Position numbers and translations under genes: made by a program
From: Diabrotica undecimpunctata
Taxonomy: Eukaryota; Arthropoda; Insecta; Coleoptera; Chrysomelidae
Reading direction: 5' to 3'
NCBI RefSeq assembly: GCF_040954645.1
Contig: NC_092809.1
Span: forward strand, 69,480,141-69,544,140
Length of the DNA stretch: 64,000 nucleotides
Notes under the pieces: model-generated
Database searches by the model: none
Told to the model about the DNA's origin: nothing
Seen by the model: only the letters and a program-made list of their open reading frames with translations
Shown: positions 1 through 11,282 of the stretch, piece by piece
How the letters are laid out: every line of letters starts with the position of its first letter
Numbering within the stretch: position 1 is the stretch's first letter

Positions 1-1257
1 CTTCTATTACATGTCTTACTGCATCTTTCCATTTTTGTTTTGTAATATGTTATAAAGACTCGTATAACAATTCACGTACAGCTTGTATTTTATATGACGT
101 ATTTTTTATAGCCACATAACTTTTCATTTGTGCCCAAATGAGTTTAATTGGATTTATTTCGCAGTGGTAGGGTGAAAGTCTAAAGACTGTGATGTTTCGC
201 CTTTCCGCCATTTTGTCAACTACGTATTTCTTGAACTTAGATTTGTGTTGCCGGGCAATTTTTAAAAGTTCTGCTTTTACCATTCCATCTTCGTAAGGCA
301 GATACTTATTCCGCAGCCAGTCAAGAATATCCTGTTTCTTCCACGCATTCGTTAGAGGTCTTTCTACTAGTCGTGAATGATAAGGTGCATTATCTAATAC
401 TATAATTGAATTTGGTGGTATGTGTTCAATCATTTGCTCAAAATACTCTTCGAAAACATCAGCTGTCATCTCCTCGTGATAGTCTTTTGTGCTTTTGGAA
501 TGTAATTCCAACAAACCATGCTTAACAAATCCTTTTTCACTGCCAATGTGAGAAATTATTAATCTACTGCCTTCACCAGAAGGTGGGGAGATACCAGTAG
601 ACCAACCTTCCATAAAGGCTTGCCTGGAGCTTAATATATTTTTATCTGACCAAATTTTTTTTAGAGTATGACCTGAGTTTACCCACGTTTCATCCTGGTA
701 GAAGATGGGCCTTTCTTCAGCCCGGAATTTTCGTATGAATCTTAGATAATTTCTTCTCCAACATCATCTTCTCCTTCCGGTCAATCAAAAGTGATTTTCG
801 GTCTGATTTCTCCCACCGGAAATGTAATTCTTTTAAAACTTGCCACAATTTAGTTTGTCCGATATGAGGCAAATCCGGGTCGTATCTAACTTCTTGTAAA
901 ATTTTGTTTGGGTTTGGTGTTTCTGTTTTGAAAAAAAAATCCATGAATTTTCCTTCGAATACTATTTTTGGCAAATTCATCAATTTTAATAGGCTTTTTC
1001 CCTCTCTTTAAGTGTTCGTTTGTGTTTGGGTTAGCTATACCGTGTTTTTTTCTTTCTGATAGGAACCTATATAAAGTTGACTCTCCTATGCCAGTCATGT
1101 TGGCACAACTTTCGACTATGTTGCGAACAGTGTTTGTGGGATTCTGAGAAACCAGAGCATCGTGAACATTCAGGACAATAGTCTTCTCTCTTGGTGACTA
1201 GACAGACTTACTGACTGTACGCAACAGTACCGGTGTAAAACTTGATGATGAAGCCAT
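1..1257 (-). pseudogene. Tc1/mariner-superfamily DDE transposase, DD82E-like spacing, broken
   Basis: Encodes (now broken) a nuclear cut-and-paste transposase. Reading from a plausible ATG at 1255-1257, an N-terminal helix-turn-helix region (GESTLYRFLSERKKHG) is followed by the DDE domain: first Asp in YQDETWVNSGH, second in VLDNAPYHS, and a third-position motif NPIKLIWAQMK. The spacing from the second Asp to the third position is 82 residues, typical of a long-spacing group reported as DD82E (name 'Sailor', from memory). The third residue is Lys; a homologous copy near 42.1 kb has Glu (NPIELIW). Other lesions: an in-frame TAG at 1198-1200, a frameshift around 950-990, another around 715-760 and one near 50, after which the frame continues (KWKDAVRHVIE) to the window edge. 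So this is a dead, partial copy whose C-terminus lies outside the window. Confidence 0.85.
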
Positions 1258-1904
1258 CACAAACAATCCAACAAAACGAGCACGAGCGAAAGGTACGTAT
1301 ATGTTCGTAGGTATATGGAATAAAAAATCACTTACGCACTGCATATAATTCGCAAAAGAAATATTCGAGACGCTAATTACTGCCGTAGACGCGGAAACAC
1401 CGACGAGCCCTAAATTACATGCGATCAAAAACGTACTAACAAAAAAATTGTTTTCGTTCGTAATAACTTCACCGTTTCAAGTTAAGTTTCGAATTATTAA
1501 AAATCTGGGGAATTCCATCTTAATTATCTTGGAACGAATAGTACCTTCGGATATGAATTCCAGGTTTTCTAGTAAAGTGATTAAACGCGAAGATTAGTAT
1601 TGAAATATCCAAAGAGATAAGGTATTCTTATTTACAAAATTGTTAATGGTTAAATTCTTATTTTTATTAATATAATATAATAACCAACATTAGTCGTGAA
1701 AGTTTTAATTGTTTTTTTGCTAAATATATTAGTATTAAAATATTATCAATATTATATATAACAGTATTCAAACATTAGATTATTATTTAATGAATAAACA
1801 CCTTAGGAACGAATATGATTTACGACCGTTTTATGAGTTTGAGGCATATTTCGTGCTCTCAACAATTTGTGAACGAAGAATAGCAAATTTTTGAATCTTT
1901 TTAT
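1258..1904. other. AT-rich sequence without recognisable gene
   Basis: I see no supported coding sequence, tRNA or clear repeat end here. The DDE transposon beginning at 1257 probably has its 5' flank and inverted repeat somewhere in this stretch, but I could not identify the repeat. Confidence 0.4.
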
Positions 1905-2521
1905 TGAATTGTTTTCGGGACATTTTATTCGCATTTCTACTTTTACTGTAATAAAATAATTTTAGGAGCTCAGTTGTCGACGCTAACATTAATACCAAAC
2001 GATTGATAGCAGATGATTTATTTATTTCAAAATATGTATAGGTACCTACTTAACAATATTATTGAATTCCAACAATGATTATCAGTTTTTAAAATTCATT
2101 CTGAATAAATATAACACCTATTGTAAGCATCCCTTTGATGTTCACATTAAAGAGATGTTTACATTGTTTGTTACCCGTTTAGACTTTATTATTGGATTTC
2201 CGGAATCACAAAAGTCATTTAGATAATCCCCAAAAACATTACCTGACTGTCAGATAAACATCTGTAACAGAGATTTAGACTTTAGGTATAAATAAAAATA
2301 GGGTCCGACGAGCAAGTGTTGCCCCTTTAGGTGACAAAATTCTTTCGACGCAATAATATTAAAAATGATAATAAATATTTTGAATAGCTCTAAACTATGT
2401 TGAAGAAAACGTACTTCTAAACAAATTCAGTGATGCATAAAATTCAATACATTTTTTTATCAGTTTATGACAAAAGAATTGGCGTCTTGGGCCCGTTGGA
2501 CTCACCTTGCCAGGATAAGTG
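1905..2521 (-). mobile_element. piggyBac-type 5' terminal fragment
   Basis: This stretch is an inverted copy of 48,864-49,460, the 5' end of the piggyBac element at 48.9-52.9 kb. Shared landmarks include the terminal segment ending at 2521 next to TTAA (2522-2525), a GGGTCCGACG/GGGCCCGTTGG-type GC-rich motif pair, and the sequence around the transposase start. Here an ATG at 1921-1923 (minus strand) begins MSRK, but homology to the transposase stops immediately afterwards, so only the terminal 0.6 kb is present. It is most simply a truncated or rearranged copy of the same family. Confidence 0.7.
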
Positions 2522-2525
2522 TTAA

Positions 2526-3136
2526 GCAAAACCAACTGTATTTTACATTCAACTTGAATTGTGTGATATGTAGTTGTGTTCGTGTTTTATTATTTTATTG
2601 CGTTTAACTTACATACTTTTTAAATTAAACTATTCATAATAAATTAGTAACATTTACTGTTACTAAATAAAGTAAAGGTAGTACACGCTATGTAAAAAAA
2701 CAAATTCTTGTTATTTTTTATTTTTGGATAGATATAATTTTAATTGGAGTCATTAAAAAAAAGATGACATTGCTCCAATGAAAATTTTCATATAAATTAA
2801 GAAATTAAAAATAAAACCGCGATCTTTAATTACAAAATTGATGAATATAAGTCTCATCTTTTCTCCACTTGCCCATAAATAAATAGAATCCACTTTGACA
2901 ATTTTGAGTAGACAGAAATAAATGGTAGATACTAGGTGTTAGATCTAGACTATAGGAAGCATGAGTTAAACTATAGAATGTTGAGTATTATTACTCAATT
3001 AGAATGGATTTTGAAAACGATGGTGCAAAACCATAATCGTTATTTTGTTTTACTTTTTTATCAAGATTATGTATTAAATCTTTAACCATAGGTAAAGTCT
3101 TCCTCATTAAACATTTTTAGTGAAATATTGATATCT
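2526..3136. other. AT-rich spacer, nothing recognised
   Basis: No ORF, RNA gene or repeat end that I can support lies between the piggyBac terminal fragment and the TTAA that opens the next piggyBac element. Confidence 0.4.
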
Positions 3137-3687
3137 TTAACCCTTAAGTACTAACATCTTAAATCAATGGCGTAAACAGTAGCTAACCGCCAGACAGACG
3201 GGTTTATCATTTTATTGGATTTTTTTTTTTTGTTAAATATCATAATGCAAAAATATATTGCGATAACTTACTGGAAGTATTAGTTATCAAAAAACACAGT
3301 TATTGATATAGTTTATCCGTATTTATTAAAATAAAAACATTATCACAAGAAGGGATCGATTTTTTGTGTACATTTTTACGCCTGAAAAAAAAGTGTGATA
3401 AAAAATAAACAAATTAAAGAATCTTGATAAAAATTAATAATCGGGTTAAGCAAAAAATAAGAAACATTAAAATAATAATATTTTTAAAAAATCTTAACAC
3501 AACAAAAAAACTGACAGTCACTAAAGTTGGTAGAGTGTAGCGCACTCTAAATAAATCTTTTTCGCACATTCCAAGCAAATTGGTTTTTGACAATGAAAGC
3601 ATGTATAAGCTTTTCTTCTTTTATTTTAATAATGACAGTAAGAACAGTCCTTTCTTTTTTCTAATTTTTCAATGCATAGTTTTGGAC

Positions 3688-3791
3688 GTTCAGCTGAGGT
3701 TGGATAAGTTAAAATGCCAGTTTTTCAATGAAAACGTCTGTTCAGCTGAGGTTGGATAAGTTAAAATGCCAGTTTTTTAATGAAATTAGGC
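3688..3791. repeat. 52-bp direct duplication
   Basis: GTTCAGCTGAGGTTGGATAA and the following ~25 bases occur at 3688 and again at 3740 (period 52). The unit lies in the C-terminal part of the piggyBac pseudogene; because 52 is not a multiple of three it adds a frameshift. Confidence 0.85.
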
Positions 3792-4370
3792 CTTTCTAAT
3801 TGAGTATTATTTTTAAAAGACTTATAAAAAATATAAGCATTTACTGTTCTTCAAATCAAATATCAAACATTCTGAAAAATATAACCATAGGCCAACGGCG
3901 AGTTCGACGACTGGTTGTTAATTTTTCACATTTTTCGTCCATTGACTCGACACCACCCTTTGTTGAATTATAATCCACTATTGTGTGTGGTATTTTAGTG
4001 TCTGTATCCTCAGTGGCTGCGTAATAAGATGATACCAAAATTACGGCTTTAGTTTTATGTCTTGTGTGTGAAAGTAAAGTAATGTGTTTTGTAAAACCGT
4101 AAATTGCCGTTCCCACTTCTCGTGGCCTGGTGGTTAAGAAGATAGAAGGAATTTCTTTGCGATTCTTGCGTAGAGTTCCAATGCAAGTTAGACCTTTACT
4201 TCTCAATACCTCTACCAGCTCTATAGATGTAAACCAGTTGTCAAAGGTTATAGATTTCTTGGTCCCATAGAGAGGAGTAGTTAAGCGCATAACAGCCTGT
4301 GTCGGCTTACTGTATCTTTTATATTCCTCTGTAAGTCCAGTACCGTCTGGAGTTTTTTCCCGTATATATT

Positions 4371-6169
4371 CAGTGTGTCCGTAAAGTATGGAATAAATTC
4401 GATACTTCCTAAATGAAAAGCCTTTTTAAAAAAATCTGAAACACGTCAATTTTTAAATTTAATGTTCTATATTTTACAATAAAATTTCATTATACAAGGT
4501 GATACACATTACAGTGTCGACGTCATCGGCTGTTTTTTTAAATGTAACAACCTGTATTTTGGGATATTTTCAGATGGATAAAAATGAGCTGATTTCAAAA
4601 AAGTAAAATACTCGGGTCTAATGGATATAATTTAAAAGATATCCGCGAAGAAAATAAATATTTTATTATCAATTGCAAAAAAGTAGCCTACTTCTAGTTT
4701 TTGGTAAACTGTAATTATTTTTAGTAACGTTCAATAACAAGTAAGTAGTACAATAAAAGTATTAATTCGAAAATGTTCTGTATTATTGCTTAGAATTAAT
4801 TTTCAGTAGAAATGATTTTGAGTGTAAAGCAAAGAATTGAAATACTCATGATCATTGGGTATGGCGAACTCAGATGGAAGTGTGTAATTTATTTAATGAT
4901 AAATGTTCAGAAATACCCATCACGCAGTCAACAGTAAGTAAAATTGAAAAGAAATTTCTAGAAACTGGTACGGTTGACAATGCACGCAAATCAGGTCGTC
5001 CCTCTGTAAATTATGTTACAACATTAGATGTTCTACTTGCTTTTGAAGAAGGTTAGTAGTAATCTCGATGTTTGCAAAACAATGGTACACAAAGTCCGTA
5101 AAAGTAAGTAAAGTAAGTAAAATGCACAATACAATGTTGCGAAATAACGATGGATAACAGCCACCGAAACCCTCTCTTGGTTCAAAATATTATTTTTTCT
5201 GATGAGGCTACATTCAAATTAAATGGCGAGGTCAACCGTCAGAATTGTAGATACTGGGCAAAAGAACAACTGGATGCGGGATCATCATACACAATACCCG
5301 CAAAAGGTAAACGTATCGGCTGGCATTGCAAGAACTAAAATCATTGGAACCTACTATTTCGAAGGTAATTTAAACGGGCCAGCATACCTTCAGTTTTAAA
5401 GTGGGTATCTCGTACATACTTTAGTACAATTAATCTTGGAGGTTTTAAATAAAAGTTTATGCTTTGAACAGGATGGTGCGCCTCCGCATTATGCTTTAGA
5501 TGTAGTCAATAAACGAACTTTTTCCGAACGTGGTGATTTCCGAAGTTGGATTGAAAGACGTGTAAATATTGAATGGCCATCGAGGTCGCCAGACCTCAAT
5601 CCTTTGGATTATTTTATGTGGGGTCATTTAAAGAATGTTGTTTATAAAACGAAACCTGCAAATATTGGAGACTTAAAAACAAGAATTCGTAAAGAAATAA
5701 ACAATATTTTTCAAGAAAGCATAAACAAGGTTCTATAAAAATTTGTACAACGTTTGGGTTGCTATCAAATACAACAAAGGCTAATTCGAACATTTTAGAT
5801 TAAGTCATGTATTAATTACTGGATTACTTTCAAGTTATAAATAATTTATAAATAATTTTATAATATTATAAATCAATAAAAATTAATTTTCTAAGTGCAT
5901 ATCTTTTAAATTATCTCCATTAGAACACCAGTATTATACTTTTTTGGAATCAGCTTATTTTTTCGATCTAAACATGTCCTAAAATACAGGGTGTTAAATT
6001 TAAAAAAAGAGCCGATGACGTCATTACTGTAATTTGTTTCATCTTGTATAATGAAATTTTATTTTAAAATGTAAAACATTAAATTTAAAAATCGACGTGT
6101 TTTAGATTTTTTAAAAAGTCTTTTCATTTAGGAAATATCGAATTTATTCCATACTTTACGGACACACTG
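4371..6169 (+). mobile_element. mariner-like element with ~290-bp terminal inverted repeats
   Basis: The left end CAGTGTGTCCGTAAAGTATG (4371 on) is repeated in inverted form ending at 6169, and the match continues inward for about 290 bp on each side (to about 4660 and from about 5880) with scattered mismatches. The flanks are TA-rich, as expected for TA insertion, and removing the element re-joins the piggyBac reading frame across NAYIY. The interior contains a broken mariner-type transposase in the plus direction. Inverted repeats this long are unusual for mariner (classically about 30 bp). Confidence 0.85.
4812..5738 (+). pseudogene. mariner-like transposase (DD41D-like), broken
   Basis: Begins at ATG 4812 with a helix-turn-helix region (SVKQRIEILM, then after a frameshift VCNLFNDKCSEIPITQSTVSKIEKKF and the SGRPS hinge). 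The DDE domain follows: first Asp in IIFSDEATFKLNGEVNRQN, second in FEQDGAPPHY, third in DLNPLDYFMWG. There are 44 residues between the second and third Asp, three more than in the related copy at 19.3 kb (41). All three catalytic Asp are retained, but at least two frameshifts or stops (near 5056 and between 5338 and 5436) break the gene. It sits centrally between the inverted repeats of its own element. Confidence 0.85.
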
Positions 6170-6993
6170 TATATAAGCATTGAATAAGTAGCTAATTCGA
6201 GCATCAGTAAAACACATAATGTTTATACCATACTTTACGGGCTTACTCGATATGTACATTTTGAAGCGACATCGACCTCTGAATCCCACTAGCATTTCAT
6301 CAATACAGGCTGAAGTTCCTATAATATAGCATGCCTAACAGTTATTAATAAATTCACTAAAAATTTCTGAAATCGGTGTTGCTGGATCCAACACTGTTCT
6401 CTCATTTCTGTCTTCGGGACTGTCAAATCGCAAACATGCCAAAAGGGACGCACATCTCTCTTGGGGAGTGGGACTCTTTTGACATAATGCATCTCATTAT
6501 TTCTCTACCAGTTCCATTAATAGCAAAAATATCATCTATCTATCTAAGTTTTCATTGTTTGATTTAAATAAGCATGTAAATGCTTAAAATGTGGAAAATG
6601 CGTGAAGTTCTGTCATGTCAAGGTCTTTGCGAGAAGGTAAATTTTGATTTTTGTACTTGGCTCTTTCTTTGCCGATTTTCATATTCGTCTATCTAAGAAT
6701 TATGTTGCAAATATTCTCACTGAATAATAACTTATAAACCTGCAAAGGGTCTGCACTATCTCCAATTTCAGCTGCAGGGCGTAATCCAGGTAACTGTAAA
6801 ACTATATTCTTCTGTGGACGCCGGCCTCTATTTGAAGTGGGAGAATTTTTTGACCATTGGGATCTATTTCTACCATAAAAATAATTCCTGGTCTTCTCTT
6901 GATCGTCTTCTTCACTACTTTGGTCAACATTATCTTCTCTTTAAGCCTGTTCTACCTCATTTTCATTTTCTGAAACTAAAAAGAGAACTTTAG

Positions 6994-7616
6994 GTAATGT
7001 TATACTATGCGGTCTACCGTTGCGTATTTACTATAGCTAACGGTCTACCCAGGAATGCGGTGTATAGACTGTATTCAATAAAAAAAAATTTACAAAGTGA
7101 ATAAAACGCATAGATCATAAGAATTTCTATTTTAATTTTACAAATTAATACTTTCAATAAATAATTCTTCTATATTATGCGTTTTATTAACTTTGTAAAT
7201 ATTGTTTTTGTTGGTATTGTTTACATGTGCGGCTAGTCACCATATTCTTTTCCCAGAAGTGTTTGCAAACAAGAATGAAAGGTACTTTTGTAATCGAACT
7301 GTTTACTGCTAAGTACAATAAACATTTATACTACTATTATTCAGGCATATAAAATAAACTATGCAAATTTAGTTTCTTTACTAATATGCAAATAAACACC
7401 CTAATCTTTTCCCAGGGTATGCACAAATATGAACCCTTCTTTTCAAATATCATGGCCTGGTAGATTTACTTTCATCTTATTTTACATTTATTTTGCTCCA
7501 AATGTTTACTACTTGTAAATAAATATTTTGTTTTTACAAGGTTTTTCTTGTATATTATTATTTTGTGCATCAGGCAGGTCGTACCCTCGAGGTAGACCGC
7601 ATACTACAGTAAAACC
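6994..7616. mobile_element. Non-autonomous inverted-repeat insertion in the piggyBac intron
   Basis: TATGCGGTCTACC at about 7005-7018 is repeated in inverted form (GGTAGACCGCATA) at 7591-7603. The interval is flanked by the direct 9-bp repeat GAACTTTAG (6985-6993 and 7617-7625), consistent with a target-site duplication. It contains no ORF. The right ~300 bp matches 52,478-52,772. The 9-bp duplication would fit several TIR superfamilies; I cannot assign one. Confidence 0.6.
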
Positions 7617-7770
7617 GAACTTTAGTACAATACATACATAATAATTTCAAGAGATTTAACTTACCCTCTATTTCTTATTCCGTTTCGTGATCGCTGTCAA
7701 TAGTAACATTTCCATCACAAATTTATTTAACTTCGCTTATGTCGTCACTGTAACGATTATTTTGCCTACC

Positions 7771-9616
7771 ACCTAGGGTATTACTATAGGGGGTTGAAAA
7801 TTGGGAACAGAAATCACTGGGGTGGAGATAGGGTAAGCAAAACAAACCAGAACGTTTGCAAACGGCTACTCAGGGTTTTTTTTAAAACTGGGTCGTAGAT
7901 TAGTAAATGAAACAACGGGACTAGTCTGGGGTAACTACAAAAATAAAACAAAAGGGGTACTTACATGAGTCTTCTGGACAAACGAAACACAAGAAGGTTC
8001 TTAATCTATTTGAAGTAAGGACGCCGCTTACAAGAATCTTCCTGCTGGATGAAAGAAAGGCTTCTCTTTCTTAAAAAATATAAAAAAAGGTTAGAAACTT
8101 TTAAAAAGAAATAATACTCTTTTATAAAAAAGAAATTACATATTATTGTTGTCTCCACAAACAGTTACAAATATAAATAGTAATACATAATAATAAAATA
8201 ACAAACTTACTATGTTACTATCGGTTTACAAACTCTAGAAGTTAAAAATACTATAAGAAATTAGAATTGTTAATGGGCGATATTTTGTAGCAGAAATAAA
8301 TTATTACAAATTTAAAAAATATGTTTTTAAATGGAACTATGCATAAAGGCTAACCTTTTTAAAAATAAATCAAAACAAAATATAAATTTATGATTAGGTA
8401 TGTACCAAATGTCAAAAAAAAATAGTGCTAACTGTCATATGTCAATACTAAATCTTAAAACTTTGAGAATAATTAATATGACAGCCTGCCACTACCTAAT
8501 ATTTATTATTTCACTTATTACAATTTCTCAACTTGTCATTAAAGCAATTATTGATGGACAATGTCTATTTTTACTTTAAAGGTTTAACAAAAAAATTACC
8601 TGAATTTCACTAAATGTTATTTTTTTCCTTCAAAAGTTCTGGAGTTGAAACTGGACTCAAATTCACTGCAACACAAACAAATGCATCTCACACTGATGAC
8701 CTGGGACAAACAAAATGAGGGTGAAAGCTGGGCACTGGGACGCAATCTTTAAAACTCGGCTTCTTAAAAACTCAAACGAAATGGATCCATGTGGGTATCC
8801 TTCAAAGTTGTTGGAAACACCGTTTTACTCAGACTACTCACGCCGCGTGTTCTCTCTTCAAAAATTCTTCCAAACCTCTTTTCGCGTCAAGATTTCAAAA
8901 CCCCTTCACTTTAACTGCTACATACTACCACACTTTACTATCTCCGATAACAAAAAAAAAACAATAAGGAAAAACCATTACGAATTAGTTGAAAATTAGG
9001 ACAAACTCCGAAACCAACTGCCTCTGAGAGCGGCTCCACTGAGAGTGATGTAAATATCTTTAAAATTCATTCGCCCAACTTGGTATAAACAAAACATAAA
9101 TGGGATATTTCTGTTTATTTGACGCGCAAAATATCCTAAAGTGGCTCTCGATCAAAGAATACGGAAGAAATACGCTTCTGTGATAGATAAAAAAACTTTG
9201 GAATGTGTTTATTATCAATTTCGGCGATACAAAAGAATTGAAAATACTTTTTCGGTGTTTTAACATATAAAAGGTGATTTAAAATGCTACATTATCTACC
9301 TCATCAAGCCATTTCAAAAGAGTTTCCTCATAGTTTCTATCCTCATATTTGACCTATTTTGACGTACTGGGTTTACCATACATTTTTAAGTAGGTAAATA
9401 GTCAATAAATGCAGAAACTAACGACCCGTCTATTAGACGAAAACCACACTTTGAATTTAAATATCTTTGGAATAACAACCTGCAACAAACTGCCGATCTC
9501 AATATTAATGAATAACAACCCAACTTGAAAAGTCATAAACGGGCGACCTTCAAAAGTTTTTAGGTAGGGAGATATCCTGCTTTCGACAAGCGATACCGTC
9601 GGGTTGAGAGACGGGT
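7771..9616. other. 5' non-coding part of the piggyBac element
   Basis: This 1.8 kb lies between the piggyBac transposase N-terminus and the right terminal repeat. It has no convincing coding sequence; it may hold promoter/5' leader sequence or further decayed insertions that I do not recognise. Confidence 0.4.
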
Positions 9617-9636
9617 TGTTAGTACTTAAGGGTTAA

Positions 9637-10972
9637 CACTTTTTATACAATTGAATCGTTCATTATGTTTCGCCAAATAGTTTAACGATCTCATGATCAA
9701 TATTAGCCATGTTGGACAGTTTTATTAAGAAAACTGTTCTAATACGATATGTCATATTCAACGACACTTTTAATCACCAAAAAATATTTTGCGAAATATA
9801 GTAATCTAACTTTTCCGTACTCGCGCATTTTTTCCAACAAGACCTATACATTTATCCCCAAACTAACCGAGCTGCTTCCTCTGACCAAATTTAAAAATAT
9901 ATTATTTCAAAAATAATACATCCTTTACCATATTAACTTTAGTTTTCAATATTAGGTAAAAAATTTATAGCTTGCATTGATCCATCTTCACCCTAGGTAA
10001 AATTAATCAAGTCTTGCAAAAAAAGTACACTACATTACAATATACCCAGTCAAGCAGAAATTAAATATGAACACACTATAGAGATAATACTGACGTGTGT
10101 ACAGGAACATTACGCTTCATTTCTGGCACGTGCACACATATATATTTAAGCATAAAGCCTGCGGCTTTCTCACACATCAATAAATTACAAAGAAGGGTAG
10201 AAGCTCCATAAAAGATAAATATGAATAGGTAAATATAATTTGTGGGGAGGGTTAGACTGGGAGAATAGATGTTGTTGGATATTTTAGATGGGTAGCGGCC
10301 GATCCTCCGACCGAGCGTTAACGTTAGGAATGTACCCTAACATACAATGGGCCTAGATACAATATGACTTATTTATGTATGGGAATTACAAATGTAGTGT
10401 GAGAAATAGAATATGTGGAATTTTGTTCGTTGTTATTTTAATAAGTTAAAATAAGTATATAGTGCGCAATAAAAGACTGCTCCTTCCTTTTTCTCTCTTT
10501 TCTGTTTCAATTCTATCGGAGATTGAATATCATAAAGGATTTCCAACTTTATTTAGAGCTATTCTAAACAGTTTGTTTGTTGTACAATGTAATCACTTTC
10601 TTAAATTTCTCATCCAGAACAGCCTACTGCCACCAGGATTTCTTCACCTTCAATCATTCCCTAAATTGTATTTTGTAAAAATGAGTTTTTGTCCCTGCAT
10701 TAAATAGCCCAAGTTTTTTAATTTTCACATTTGTATGGTAACAATTACTTAGGGGATTGTGTCCACTTTAACTAATACTTCTATATTTGTGACTCGGTCA
10801 ACCAAATTTAATTCTTAATATTTATCAATACCATCACATCTGGACTGTTAAACGATAGTGGGGACGACATAAATTCCTGTCTCACTTTTTGTGTTACTTT
10901 TTTTGAGACTTAATCTTCAGTTCTTATATTTGCTCGTTGATTTAAATATAAATTTAGAATTATTCTCAGGAA
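9637..10972. other. No recognised gene
   Basis: AT-rich sequence. A stretch from about 10,242 (beginning TGTGGGGAGGG and including an AATAAA near 10,467) has a loose resemblance to an LTR but has no paired copy or target duplication that I can see. Confidence 0.35.
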
Positions 10973-11282
10973 AAAATCGATTTACCTAGAACCTGTACAC
11001 CATAAAAAAATGATTCCAATTAAAATTTAGCTCTTTTCTCTTTAAATCTTTCTTAGCTCTTTTTGTATAGACTAAGCCGTTCTTTTAGTAACCACGCTTG
11101 AAGAGACCGGCAATTTTGAATGTTAGGCACCCGAAACCAATTTTAAATAAAATTTGTATTACCTCGACGGTAAAAATTCGATATTTTATGATCAGCATGT
11201 CCTATTCACGAAAAGAAAAATACGTTTTAAATGTGAAAAGTGCAGCCTTCTTTTTCAACAGTAACAGTTTATTTTTCAATAT

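Larger units (their letters stand above)
3521..7770 (-). pseudogene. piggyBac transposase, two exons, broken and split by a mariner
   Basis: Encodes (broken) a DDE transposase that excises and inserts at TTAA. Reading on the minus strand: an acidic N-terminal exon (SDDISEVK, about 7745-7665), a likely intron 6976-7664 (GTAAGT donor, pyrimidine-rich tract then AG), then EDNVDQSSEEDD and the core with first Asp in CIDEMLVGFRGRC (about 6320), followed by the TA where a mariner-like element (4371-6169) is inserted. Past it come TGLTEEYKR, second Asp in FDNWFTS, then GGVESMDEKC and a C-terminal Cys-rich finger (CFHCQKPICLEC) ending in TAG at 3521-3523. In the third catalytic position (GGVD in family members) this copy reads Glu. 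In-frame stops, frameshifts and a 52-bp direct duplication at 3688-3791 make it non-functional. Confidence 0.88.
3141..9632 (-). mobile_element. Complete piggyBac-type element (6.5 kb, with nested insertions)
   Basis: Both ends carry the terminal repeat CCCTTAAGTACTAACA (3141-3156; inverted at 9617-9632), each flanked by the piggyBac target TTAA (3137-3140 and 9633-9636). The interior holds a broken piggyBac transposase on the minus strand. Its unusual length is explained partly by a 1.8 kb mariner-like insertion (4371-6169) and a ~0.6 kb inverted-repeat insertion in the transposase intron (about 6994-7616). The TTAA duplications are still perfect while the coding sequence has several stops and frameshifts. 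Confidence 0.88.

Noticed and set aside
8715..8999. 94-codon plus-strand ORF in the piggyBac 5' region
   Set aside because: No motif, no family resemblance and AT-rich, biased composition; probably chance.
10242..10600. Possible solo LTR beginning TGTGGGGAGGG with a TATA-like segment and AATAAA
   Set aside because: No paired LTR, no CA end that I could fix, and no flanking duplication; resemblance alone is too weak.
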